Assembly: GCF_001426665.1 (NCBI RefSeq)
Contig: NZ_LMEY01000002.1
Span: forward strand, 124,001-188,000
Direction of reading: 5' to 3'
Source of the DNA: Rhizobium sp. Root1334
GTDB taxonomy: Bacteria; Pseudomonadota; Alphaproteobacteria; Rhizobiales; Rhizobiaceae
Length of the DNA stretch: 64,000 nucleotides
Shown: positions 1-7,591 of the stretch, in pieces
Layout of the letters: every line of letters starts with the position of its first letter
How positions within the stretch are numbered: position 1 is the first letter of the stretch
The notes under the pieces: model-generated
Told to the model about the DNA's origin: nothing
The model's database searches: none
What the model saw: only the letters and a program-made list of their open reading frames with translations
Translations under genes and position numbers: made by a program

Positions 1-239
1 GCGCATTGCAGGAAAGCATCCGCATCGGGCTGAAAGTCCCGGAACGGCTGGCAATCACCGGCTTCGGCGATTTCGAACTTGCGCGCCACCTGATCCCGTC
101 CCTGACAACGGTGGCGGTACCCTCGGCCGAAATCGGCCGTGAAGCCGGGCGCCTGCTGCTTGAAGGCATGCGTGGCATCGAATCCGATGAGACGCTGATC
201 GACATGGGCTTCAAGCTGATGATCCGCGATAGTGGCTGA
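1..239 (+). CDS. LacI/GalR-family transcriptional regulator, C-terminal part (5' end outside window)
   Basis: The reading frame is open from the left edge, so only about 78 C-terminal residues are visible. They match the end of the periplasmic-binding-protein-like effector domain of LacI/GalR repressors: a VPERLAITGFGDFELA-type stretch, a TTVAVPSAEIGREAGRLLL-like helix, and an end about 25 residues later. The DNA-binding helix-turn-helix lies outside the window. The gene converges on the M24 gene, with 6 bp between them. Two LacI-type palindromes sit about 6 kb away, between the divergent operons at 4962-10768, so this regulator is the natural candidate for controlling them. That link is inference. 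Confidence 0.85.
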   Translation, partial: ALQESIRIGLKVPERLAITGFGDFELARHLIPSLTTVAVPSAEIGREAGRLLLEGMRGIESDETLIDMGFKLMIRDSG

Positions 240-245
240 TCAGGC

Positions 246-1358
246 TTAAAAGTCCGGCCGATGCTCGAAATCCGTCAGGATTTCGCAGCCGGTCGCGGTT
301 ACCTGAAGCATATATTCCAGCCTTACGCCGCCGACATCCGGGTCGAGAGCGGTAGGTTCAACCATGATCACCATGTCCTCCTTCAGCGTTTCCCGCTCGT
401 AAACGACGATGCGCGGCCATTCGTGGACGCCGGTGCCGATCGAATGGCCGGAATGATGCGCATAGCTGTAACCATTGCTGTTAATGACGGCTTGAAGCGC
501 CGCGTCGAGGTCGCCGATGACCAGGCCGGGCCGGATCGTCTCGATTGCAAGGTCAAGCGCCGAGCGTGCGCTCGAAAAAAGCTTTTGGAAACCGTCCGAA
601 GCTTGCCCGATCATGGCGGAGGCGCAACTATCGCCCCAATAGCCCGCCACACGCGGCGCAAGATCGCAGATCAGTGGGTCGCCAGCCTCGATGATGCGGT
701 TGTCGGGCCAGCCCATGAACCGGGAGGTGCGCTCCCGCCCGGAGATCAGATCGCCGGTCACCGGTAGGCGCACGCCTGCACGGGTTTCCATCGCCAGCCG
801 GATCGCCGCAAAAACCTCAAGCTCGCGCATGCCGGCACGGGTGCTGGCAAGAAATGCTTTCTGTCCGGTGGATGCTGTCAGGGCCGCTTCGCGCAACAGG
901 CCGATTTCGGTTGCTGTCTTGATGGCCCGTTGCCGGCGAAATGCCGGTTCGATTGGAAGCGCGACGCTTCCGTCAAGCAGGCTGGCGATCGACGCGGGTA
1001 AAGCGTGTCGTTCGACGGCAATGCGTCCACCGACGCCGAAACGGGCGAGGAGCGCTTTCGCTTCCGTCAGGTAGTTCTCGAAGATGTCGGTCGGCTCCTG
1101 GTAGGAGAAGCCTGTGTAGGTGACGATGGTATCTGCCCAGCTTGCCGTCTCCATCTCAAGATTGGTGATGAGCAGGGCGGTTTCGCCGCTCGTGCCGACA
1201 ATGCCGAGGCTGGGGCCACCTGCAAATGGGGAAGGCCCCGCCTCGATGCCGCAGACATGGCCCAGTGCATAGGCGATACCATCCGGGCTGGTGAAGAGGC
1301 CCCAGTCGGCTCCCGATTCCGTGATGGCAGCGATGGTCTTAGCGAGCCGTTCCTCCAT
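246..1358 (-). CDS. M24-family metallopeptidase-like protein (Xaa-Pro aminopeptidase/creatinase fold)
   Basis: This 370-residue protein has the two-domain creatinase/aminopeptidase-P layout: an N-terminal ribonuclease-H-like domain and a C-terminal pita-bread domain. The metal ligands expected in M24 peptidases are all visible: two Asp in CDLAPRVAGYWGDSC, a His in HSGHSIGTGVHEWP, and two Glu in VEPTALDP and RLEYMLQV. The start is the ATG at 1358, with AGGAGG just upstream. It is the last gene of the leftward ABC-transporter operon, 10 bp after a permease. M24 relatives in catabolic operons often hydrolyse amide or imide bonds in small molecules (creatine, ectoine) rather than peptides, so a substrate related to the imported solute is plausible. 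The actual substrate is unknown. Confidence 0.85.
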   Translation of the reverse strand: MEERLAKTIAAITESGADWGLFTSPDGIAYALGHVCGIEAGPSPFAGGPSLGIVGTSGETALLITNLEMETASWADTIVTYTGFSYQEPTDIFENYLTEAKALLARFGVGGRIAVERHALPASIASLLDGSVALPIEPAFRRQRAIKTATEIGLLREAALTASTGQKAFLASTRAGMRELEVFAAIRLAMETRAGVRLPVTGDLISGRERTSRFMGWPDNRIIEAGDPLICDLAPRVAGYWGDSCASAMIGQASDGFQKLFSSARSALDLAIETIRPGLVIGDLDAALQAVINSNGYSYAHHSGHSIGTGVHEWPRIVVYERETLKEDMVIMVEPTALDPDVGGVRLEYMLQVTATGCEILTDFEHRPDF

Positions 1359-1368
1359 TGATACCTCC

Positions 1369-2325
1369 TCAGATTAGGTTGCGAATATGCTGATCGCGGC
1401 CATAGGCAGCGACAAGAGCCAGGATCAGAAGACCAAGCGCCGACTGGACGAGGGCTTCGGAAAGGCCGAGGCCGATCAGCAGCGTGCGCAATTCCACCAG
1501 CACGATGGCGCCCGCAACTGTGCCGGGGAAACCGCCGCGTCCGCCAATCAGCGCCGTGCCGCCAATTACGACAGCCGAGACCGTTTGGAAGAGATAAGGC
1601 GTGCCGACGGTGGCGCTGGAGGAGCCGGTGAAACCGAGAAGTAGAATCCCGGCGAATGCCGCAAACACCGCACTGAGAGCGAAAGTCGTCATCCACATGG
1701 AGACGGGCCGTACAAGAGCGAGTTCGGCCGCCTTCAGATTGGAGCCCAGAGCATAGAGGCGACGGCCATACACCGTTCGCTGCAGCACGAAAAAGCAGCC
1801 GAGCGTCAGCATCAGCGTGAACGGGATGAGCCAGGGGAAAGGCAATGGCCCGATCGTGCCGCCTAGTGACACGAACTCGTTGACGAAGGGCGGAGCCGAC
1901 CCGGTCGGCAAGCCGCGCGTCCACATCTGCACGCCGGCCTGAACCAAGGTGCCGACACCGAGCGTGACGATCAACGGATGGATTGACAAGGCGGCCGACA
2001 GACCGCCGGAGATGGCGCCGATGCAGGCGGCAACCACGATCACCATCAGCAACGCTACGAGAGCCGGCGTGCCGCTGCCGTAAAGGCTGGCGAAAACGAC
2101 ATTGGCAAAGCCGATGACGAAGGGGATCGACAGGTCGATACCGCCAAGGATCATGACCAGTGTTTGGCCGAGAGCGGCAATAGCGAGCAACGACGCCAGA
2201 ATAAGCATGGCACGGACGGAAAACACGCTGCCGAAACCGGGAATGATCAGCGTGCCGAGGAGAAAAACCAGCACCACGCCAAGGAACGCGATCAGGGCGC
2301 GATTGGATGTCAGGGAGGTTTTCAT
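1369..2325 (-). CDS. Ribose-type ABC transporter permease (BPD_transp_2 family)
   Basis: A 318-residue inner-membrane protein with eight to ten hydrophobic segments and the branched-chain/ribose permease signature, including ILGGIDLSIPFVIGFANV near residues 59-76 and VIGGTALIGGRGGFPGTVAGA near residue 253. It would form the import channel with the second permease encoded just upstream. The ATG at 2325 overlaps the upstream permease stop by 4 bp (ATGA), so translation is probably coupled. Two different permease genes for one importer is usual in RbsC/XylH-like systems that use a heterodimer. The substrate cannot be read from the sequence. Confidence 0.9.
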   Translation of the reverse strand: MKTSLTSNRALIAFLGVVLVFLLGTLIIPGFGSVFSVRAMLILASLLAIAALGQTLVMILGGIDLSIPFVIGFANVVFASLYGSGTPALVALLMVIVVAACIGAISGGLSAALSIHPLIVTLGVGTLVQAGVQMWTRGLPTGSAPPFVNEFVSLGGTIGPLPFPWLIPFTLMLTLGCFFVLQRTVYGRRLYALGSNLKAAELALVRPVSMWMTTFALSAVFAAFAGILLLGFTGSSSATVGTPYLFQTVSAVVIGGTALIGGRGGFPGTVAGAIVLVELRTLLIGLGLSEALVQSALGLLILALVAAYGRDQHIRNLI

Positions 2326-3299
2326 CGGCTTTCCATCCAGATTTGGAACCGTGCCTTAAGTTTTTCGGAGTTAAGGCAGACGGCCAGCACGAGCACGATG
2401 CCGTAGGCTGCCTGCAGCACGAACGTGGAGACGTTGAACGATGTCAGCATGTTCTGCAGCAGGAAGATATCCGCTGCGCCGATAAACGCCGCCGCTAGTC
2501 CACCGATGCCGCCGGCAAGGCTGACGCCACCCAGAGCCGCAGCCGCGACGGCGATAAGCGTATAGCCCGGCCCGATATTGGGATCTCCCGAACCGATCAG
2601 TGCCGTGAGCGCCAAGGCCGCCATGCCGGCGATCAGGCCGCCGAAGACATATGAGAGGAAACGCACGGCCGGCACATTGACGCCGGCCGTATAGGCGGTG
2701 CGGTCGTCACTGCCCACGGCCATCAAAAGGTCATAGAGCGGCAGCCGCTTGAACAGGAGCCAGGCGACGATGATCAGGCTGACGGGAATAAAGGACAGCG
2801 GCCCTGCAAAATCCGCGAGCCACGAGGGCACGCTGCCGGAAGGCGAGGGCAGGATCGACAGGGCAAGACCACTGTAGATCAGATAGGTCGCCAGCGTCGC
2901 GACGATCGGCTGGATGCGCAGGACGGCCGCGAGAAATCCGTTGATCACGCCCGACGCAATCCCCAGCAGCAAGGCGGCAGGGATGATGACCCACGGCGAA
3001 GAAATGCCGGCATCGCCCATCAAAACCTTGATGATGATCACGTTGATGAGCCCCATCAAGGGGCCGACAGAAACATCGATCGAACCGCGCCCGGCCAGAA
3101 ATGGCAAGGTGGTCGCCAGCGTCGCCAAGAGCAAAGGCGCCGCAAGCCCGAGGACCGTCAGCCAGTTGCCTGGCGAAAAGCGCACGGGATTGAGAACGGC
3201 GTTGATCACGATGAGGACGACGAACAGGATCGCCGCAAGCCGCGTTTCGTTTCTCGCCCAGAAAGCAGGTTTGCTTGAGGTCTTGGGGGCGGTACTCAT
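2322..3299 (-). CDS. Ribose-type ABC transporter permease (second subunit)
   Basis: A 325-residue polytopic membrane protein of the same family as the downstream permease, with a conserved loop at GRGSIDVSVGPLMGLINV and a C-terminal AALGGVSLAGGIGGLAAAFIGA segment. An upstream in-frame extension to 3380 exists, but the ATG at 3299 (MSTAPKTSSK) is preferred because it overlaps the preceding ATPase stop by 4 bp, as elsewhere in this operon. The family motif normally reads GGIDLSVG; here it is GSIDVSVG, a mild divergence. It belongs to the leftward importer operon 4962-6158 to 246-1358. Confidence 0.88.
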   Translation of the reverse strand: MSTAPKTSSKPAFWARNETRLAAILFVVLIVINAVLNPVRFSPGNWLTVLGLAAPLLLATLATTLPFLAGRGSIDVSVGPLMGLINVIIIKVLMGDAGISSPWVIIPAALLLGIASGVINGFLAAVLRIQPIVATLATYLIYSGLALSILPSPSGSVPSWLADFAGPLSFIPVSLIIVAWLLFKRLPLYDLLMAVGSDDRTAYTAGVNVPAVRFLSYVFGGLIAGMAALALTALIGSGDPNIGPGYTLIAVAAAALGGVSLAGGIGGLAAAFIGAADIFLLQNMLTSFNVSTFVLQAAYGIVLVLAVCLNSEKLKARFQIWMESR

Positions 3300-4057
3300 G
3301 GATGGCCTCCTTCCTGCCCGAACATGGCTGCCATCACGCGGTCCATCGTCATTGATGTGCGATCGAGAACGCTGCTGCACTCGAAATCCCGAAAGATCGA
3401 AACGGTGTGGCAGAGCTGGAGGATTTCCTCGATCTCGCTCGACAGGATGACGAGCGCGATACCGTTTTCCGCAGCCAGCTTGCGAAATGCTTCGTAAAAC
3501 TTGAGGCGCGTGTTGAGATCAACCCCTCGGGTGGGGTCGTTGAGCAGCATCACGCGGGGTTTCAGGGCAAGCAGCCGGGCAAGCAGGACCTTCTGCTGGT
3601 TGCCGCCGCTCAGCGCCGAGATCGAAGCATCTGCCGAGGGGTAACGGATCGACAGGAAGTCGGTGTAAGACGAAAGCTCCTGTTTCAGGCGTTTGCGATC
3701 GAGAATGCCCGCAAACGAGAACCGCGGCATGGACGGGATCGCGAAATTGTCGAGGACGGATAGCACCGGAAAGATGCCGGTGGCCCGCCGGTCGCGCGGC
3801 AGGTAGACAACGCCGTTGCGCGCAGCCTCGTAATGGTCTTTGTACCTGGCTGAACCTGCTGTGCCGCCTTCGACGGTGACAGAGCCATCGCGTGAGCGGC
3901 CGAGACCTGCCAAAGCCAGCAGGAACTGTTCCTGACCATGGCCTTCGAGGCCTGCAACGCCGGCGATCTCGCCTGCGCGGATAACGCCGGATAGCGGCTT
4001 TCTGCCGGCCGAGAGCACAAGATTGTCGTAGCGCAGAACGATGTTCTCATCCGACAT
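3296..4057 (-). CDS. Sugar-type ABC transporter ATPase, second nucleotide-binding domain as a separate gene
   Basis: This 253-residue protein corresponds to only the C-terminal half of a RbsA/XylG-type ATPase, which normally carries two nucleotide-binding domains in about 500 residues. Visible features are a degenerate Walker A (GLEGHGQEQ, typical of the second domain), an intact LSGGNQQKVLLARLL signature, and a Walker B region reading MLLNDPTRGVD where LLDEPTRGVD is usual. Both acidic positions are thus altered (D to N, E to D). The start is the ATG at 4057, preceded by its own GGAGG, and it overlaps the 3' end of the first-domain gene by 11 bp in another frame. The separate ribosome site argues for a genuine split rather than a sequencing frameshift. 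Confidence 0.85.
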   Translation of the reverse strand: MSDENIVLRYDNLVLSAGRKPLSGVIRAGEIAGVAGLEGHGQEQFLLALAGLGRSRDGSVTVEGGTAGSARYKDHYEAARNGVVYLPRDRRATGIFPVLSVLDNFAIPSMPRFSFAGILDRKRLKQELSSYTDFLSIRYPSADASISALSGGNQQKVLLARLLALKPRVMLLNDPTRGVDLNTRLKFYEAFRKLAAENGIALVILSSEIEEILQLCHTVSIFRDFECSSVLDRTSMTMDRVMAAMFGQEGGHP

Positions 4058-4886
4058 GGAGTGCGGCCTCCGGAGCCATGAGTTTGAGGAGGCGCGGAGC
4101 AGTGATGTCGTCACGTTCGAGCGTCTCGATAACCTTTCCGCTGCGAAGGACCGTGACGCGGTTCGACAGGCGGCGGACCTCTTCGAGGCGATGGGAAATG
4201 AAGATGACGATGTTGCCGGCGCCGGCATAATCCTCGATGGCATCGAAGACGAGATCTCGGTCGGCGTAGTCGAGCGCCGCCGTTGCCTCATCGAGCAGCA
4301 GGATCGACGGCAGGCGCAAAAACGCACGCGCCAGCACGACGAGCTGCTGGCTCGCGAGCGGCAAGTCACCAGCGGCTGCGTAAAGCGGGATGGGGAAACG
4401 TGAAATCTGCGCCAGCAGGGCTTCGGCAAGGGCCGCGCGCTTCGCCTTCGGAATGCGCCAGATCAGAGGGCCATCATAGCCGAGAAAGATGTTTTCCAGC
4501 ACGGTGCGGTGCGGTGCGATCAGCACCTCCTGGAACACTGTGGAAAGACCGAGATCGTGCATGTCGCGCGGGCTGTGGGGCGTGACCGGGCGATCGTTCA
4601 GCAACACGCTACCCTCGGTCTGCGTGACCACGCCGGATAGGATTTTCAGCATAGTGCTCTTGCCGGAGCCGTTTTCGCCGAGAATGGTGTGAATTCCCGG
4701 ACGGAAATCGACGGAGGCATCGCTGAGAGCCAGTGTTTCGCCGTATCGCTTGGTCAGGCCAACGGTCTTCAGTCCGACCGGTTCTGTCCGCAGCGGAGGA
4801 AATGCGCCACTGTTGTCTATCACGACGCGGTGGATGCGCGACGGGCCAGCCGTCTTTTCACCCTGCGTCTTTGTCATCTCATGCAT
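4047..4886 (-). CDS. Sugar-type ABC transporter ATPase, first nucleotide-binding domain as a separate gene
   Basis: A 279-residue protein equivalent to the N-terminal half of RbsA-like ATPases. It has a canonical Walker A (GENGSGKST, near residue 71), a Q-loop at VFQEVL, a divergent signature (LPLASQQLVVLARAF), Walker B ILLLDEATAAL and an H-loop FISHRLEEV. It therefore has the catalytically competent features, while its partner domain (3296-4057) is degenerate, as is normal for the two halves of this family. It ends with a short tail (EAALHVG) and TGA, where the interdomain linker would be. About 75 bp separate it from the binding-protein gene, and a strong hairpin lies in that gap. Confidence 0.87.
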   Translation of the reverse strand: MHEMTKTQGEKTAGPSRIHRVVIDNSGAFPPLRTEPVGLKTVGLTKRYGETLALSDASVDFRPGIHTILGENGSGKSTMLKILSGVVTQTEGSVLLNDRPVTPHSPRDMHDLGLSTVFQEVLIAPHRTVLENIFLGYDGPLIWRIPKAKRAALAEALLAQISRFPIPLYAAAGDLPLASQQLVVLARAFLRLPSILLLDEATAALDYADRDLVFDAIEDYAGAGNIVIFISHRLEEVRRLSNRVTVLRSGKVIETLERDDITAPRLLKLMAPEAALHVG

Positions 4887-4923
4887 TCATGTCAGCCTTC
4901 TGGCGGGCGCATCGATCGATGAG

Positions 4924-4946
4924 CCGCTGCCGAAGATCGGCAGCGG
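4924..4946 (-). promoter_or_regulatory. Intercistronic hairpin after the binding-protein gene
   Basis: A perfect 10-bp stem (CCGCTGCCGA / TCGGCAGCGG) with a 3-nt loop lies between the solute-binding-protein stop and the first ATPase start. No T-run follows, so it is not a full terminator. In ABC operons such hairpins typically stabilise the upstream binding-protein mRNA or cause partial termination, giving more binding protein than membrane subunits. Confidence 0.6.
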
Positions 4947-4961
4947 TCGTTTCCGTTCGGG

Positions 4962-6158
4962 TTACTTGGTGCAGGACGCCGGAACCTTGGAGAAGTCATA
5001 AAGCGGAGTTGCTTCGCCGTTGGTGAAGTAGGCGTTCAACAGGTCTTCCTGGAACGGATCCTGCGGCGGGATTGGGAAGATCGCGGCGGAGTCCGGCTTC
5101 ATGCAGTCCTTGTACCATGTCGGCAGATCGGCCTGCGTAATGGTCGGCATCGGAGCGATGATCGTGTTGACGATCGGCTTCTGGCCGCTGACGACGCGAA
5201 GAGCGACACGGAAGGCATTCTGTGCGGCGACGTGAGGCGAAACTTCGCCGCCGTAGAACTTGAACGCATCCTGGTTCTCGTGCCAGTAGCCCAGCGCATC
5301 GCCGGAGATGGAGGCTGCGATCAGCGGTAGAGGCCTGCCAGCCTGCTGGAACGCTTCGGCAATGAAGCGGGCTTCCGAGCCGGTTGACCATACGGCATCG
5401 ATCTGCTGCGGCGTCGTGGCGAGCGCCTGCAGAACAGCCGATTTCGTCGTGGTGCCTGTCCATTCGCCGCTGACCTTGCGGGCGACCGTCAGGTGGCCGC
5501 TTTCGGCAACGGCCTTCTCCAGTCCGTCATTTTCCTGCTGGACCAGCGGATGGCCGGAGATGCCTTCGACCTGCAGGATGGTGCCGCCGTTGGGCAGTGC
5601 CTGCGCGATGCCCTTGCCCATCTGGTATCCCCAAAGGTTCTGGTTGTGCATCACGTTGATGGCGGTCGGGGTCGTGACCGCGCCGGCCGACGTGATGACC
5701 GGAATGCCGGCCTTGTAGGCATCCTCGATGACGGTATTGAGCGCTGTCGACGAGCCCGCGATGGTCGTGATGACCGAGCAACCCGTTTCGATAAACGAGC
5801 GGATCTGCGAGATCTGTTGCGTGGTATCGCCGTTGGAGTCTGAAACGATGAATTCCGAGACGTCGCCGGCTTCCTTGGCGCCGTTGACGAGACGGGCGAG
5901 TTCGTCGTTGAAGGTCACGCGCCACGGATTGCCCATGTAGGATTCCGAATGGCACCAGCGCCATGGCTTGGCCGGCGCCTTGAAGTCGGCAAACCGCGCG
6001 GGGCCGACATCGACGGCATCCGTATAAAGGGCGCGTGCATTCTCCGGCAGCGCCTGCAGCGCGTCGGAACGGGCGTCTGCATAGGCCGGAAACGCCGTAG
6101 ATGAAAGCAGGGCAGCCGCAAGCAGGGTCAGGCCGGGGCCGGATTCAAGTCTGTTCAT
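4962..6158 (-). CDS. Periplasmic sugar-type ABC transporter substrate-binding protein
   Basis: A 398-residue exported protein. The ATG at 6158 is chosen because GGAGGAG lies 8 nt upstream; longer in-frame starts lack this. The first 26 residues (MNRLESGPGL, a hydrophobic core and FPAYADA) form a Sec signal peptide. The rest resembles type-1 periplasmic binding proteins of the RbsB class, with phrases such as SDSNGDTTQQISQIRSFIE and VIEDAYKAGIPVITSAG. It heads the leftward operon and should deliver the substrate to the two permeases. It is longer than RbsB (about 300 residues), nearer the length of binding proteins for larger or decorated sugars. The ligand is unknown. Confidence 0.88.
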   Translation of the reverse strand: MNRLESGPGLTLLAAALLSSTAFPAYADARSDALQALPENARALYTDAVDVGPARFADFKAPAKPWRWCHSESYMGNPWRVTFNDELARLVNGAKEAGDVSEFIVSDSNGDTTQQISQIRSFIETGCSVITTIAGSSTALNTVIEDAYKAGIPVITSAGAVTTPTAINVMHNQNLWGYQMGKGIAQALPNGGTILQVEGISGHPLVQQENDGLEKAVAESGHLTVARKVSGEWTGTTTKSAVLQALATTPQQIDAVWSTGSEARFIAEAFQQAGRPLPLIAASISGDALGYWHENQDAFKFYGGEVSPHVAAQNAFRVALRVVSGQKPIVNTIIAPMPTITQADLPTWYKDCMKPDSAAIFPIPPQDPFQEDLLNAYFTNGEATPLYDFSKVPASCTK

Positions 6159-6243
6159 GGATTTTCTCCTCCGCGGCCTCCCGTGCCGCTCTGGTTTACC
6201 AGTGAATTTCCTATTCATCAGGATCGCGATGGTCAACGTAAAA

Positions 6244-6255
6244 GTTAGCGCTAAC
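6244..6255. promoter_or_regulatory. Perfect LacI-family operator-like palindrome
   Basis: GTTAGCGCTAAC is a perfect 12-bp palindrome with the central CG step typical of LacI/GalR operators. It lies 86 bp upstream of the binding-protein ATG in the divergent intergenic region. A near-identical second site lies 72 bp away centre to centre, close to seven helical turns, a spacing compatible with repression by looping. The partial LacI gene at the left edge is the likely ligand-responsive partner (inference). Confidence 0.7.
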
Positions 6256-6315
6256 CCACAAATCACGTGAATCACGCCACAAGGCTTCATAGTGCCGCAA
6301 TGCAGCAACAGAATA

Positions 6316-6327
6316 GTTAGCGCTCAC
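6316..6327. promoter_or_regulatory. Second LacI-family operator-like site
   Basis: GTTAGCGCTCAC shares ten of twelve bases with the perfect palindrome at 6244-6255, including the whole left half-site and the central GCGCT. It lies 69 bp upstream of the CoA-transferase ATG, so the pair could control both divergent operons together. Confidence 0.6.
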
Positions 6328-6395
6328 TCTGGACAAATCGAATTTTGTCGATATGTTCGCGGCCAACGTGAACGGACATTCGAAGGACGATTTCT

Positions 6396-7589
6396 ATGGG
6401 TATCTTGTCGGGTATCAGGGTGTTGGACTGCTCAATTGCCATGGCCGGCCCCTTTGCAGCCCAAAGGCTCGGGGATCTCGGCGCAGACGTGATTAAGGTC
6501 GAGCCGACAACCGGAGAATGGCAGCGCCATGTCGCGGCCGGCGGTGCAACAGGCAATCGCGTGAACGTCTCCTTCCTCTCGCTGAACCGGAACAAGCGCT
6601 CACTTGCCGTCGATCTGAAATCCGAGGCCGGCAAGCAAGTCCTGCTCGATCTGGTGACATCGGCCGACGTCTTCCTGCAGAATTACCGTCCCGGCGTCGC
6701 AAAGCGTCTTGGCGTCGATTACGAAAGCCTCTCAAAGATCAACCCGCGTCTGATCTACGTGTCCATGTCCGGTTACGGCGAGGATGGTCCGTATGTAAAC
6801 CGTCCGGGACAGGATCTCGTGCTGCAGGGCCTGTCCGGCGCGATGCTGTCGGCGGGACGCGAGGGTGAGGCGCCAACGGCTGCGGGCCAGTACCTGGTTG
6901 ATGCGATCACGGCATACACCGCCTTCGAAGGCGCGCTTGCCGCCCTGTTCCACCGTGAGCGTACCGGCGAAGGACAGCTCGTGCAGGTCAACATGCTGGA
7001 TGCGATCACCACGATCCAGATGCAGGAACTCTCGGTCTTCACGGTCGGCAAGAAGCTGCAGCAGCGCTCTGCCGAGCCGCATGCCCATGTCTACATCCGC
7101 GCGCCTTACGGGGCATTCGCGACCAGCAACGGCTTCATCATCGTCGCGTTCCCGAAGCTGAAGACGCTCGGCGAGGTCATCGGCGAAGACAGCTTCCTGA
7201 CGATGGACGACGAGATCGATACCTGGAAGCGGCGCGATGAAATCTTCGCCAAGACCCGCGACAGGCTGAAGGTCAAGACATCGGCCGAATGGCTTGAATT
7301 GCTGCGGGCAGCCGATATCTGGTGCGGCCCGGTCTATGGTTACGCCGACCTCGTTGAAGACGAGCAGGTGAGACACAACGGCACCTTCGTCGAATACGAG
7401 CATCCGACGGAAGGCAAGGTGAAGACGCCAGGTTTCCCGATCAAGTTCTCAAAGACGCCTTCCACCGTCGAGCGCGGTGCGCCTGTCACTGGCCAGCACA
7501 CGGAAGAGGTGTTGCGGGAGGCCGGTTACGACGAAGCGACGATTTCATCGCTGATCGCAGCCGGCGCCATCGCCAAGGGAAGCCTCTGA
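6396..7589 (+). CDS. CaiB/BaiF family CoA-transferase (family III)
   Basis: This 397-residue protein has the family III CoA-transferase sequence pattern: LSGIRVLDCSIAMAGPFAAQRLGDLGADVIKVEP at the N-terminus, NRNKRSLAVDLKSEAGK, VFLQNYRPGVAKRLG, and the catalytic-Asp region GRPGQDLVLQGLSG near residue 140. Such enzymes move CoA between an acyl-CoA donor and a carboxylic acid, activating the acid for degradation in the cytoplasm. It is the first gene of the rightward operon, divergent from the ABC importer, with GAAGGA upstream of the ATG. Together with the enoyl-CoA hydratase downstream it points to breakdown of an imported organic acid, or an acid released from an imported conjugate, as a CoA thioester. 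Confidence 0.88.
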   Translation: MGILSGIRVLDCSIAMAGPFAAQRLGDLGADVIKVEPTTGEWQRHVAAGGATGNRVNVSFLSLNRNKRSLAVDLKSEAGKQVLLDLVTSADVFLQNYRPGVAKRLGVDYESLSKINPRLIYVSMSGYGEDGPYVNRPGQDLVLQGLSGAMLSAGREGEAPTAAGQYLVDAITAYTAFEGALAALFHRERTGEGQLVQVNMLDAITTIQMQELSVFTVGKKLQQRSAEPHAHVYIRAPYGAFATSNGFIIVAFPKLKTLGEVIGEDSFLTMDDEIDTWKRRDEIFAKTRDRLKVKTSAEWLELLRAADIWCGPVYGYADLVEDEQVRHNGTFVEYEHPTEGKVKTPGFPIKFSKTPSTVERGAPVTGQHTEEVLREAGYDEATISSLIAAGAIAKGSL

Positions 7590-7591
7590 TC

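Noticed and set aside
4047-4057. Sequencing frameshift as explanation for the split ATPase
   Set aside because: The second gene has its own ATG and GGAGG at proper distance and the first ends with a short natural tail, although resequencing would settle it.
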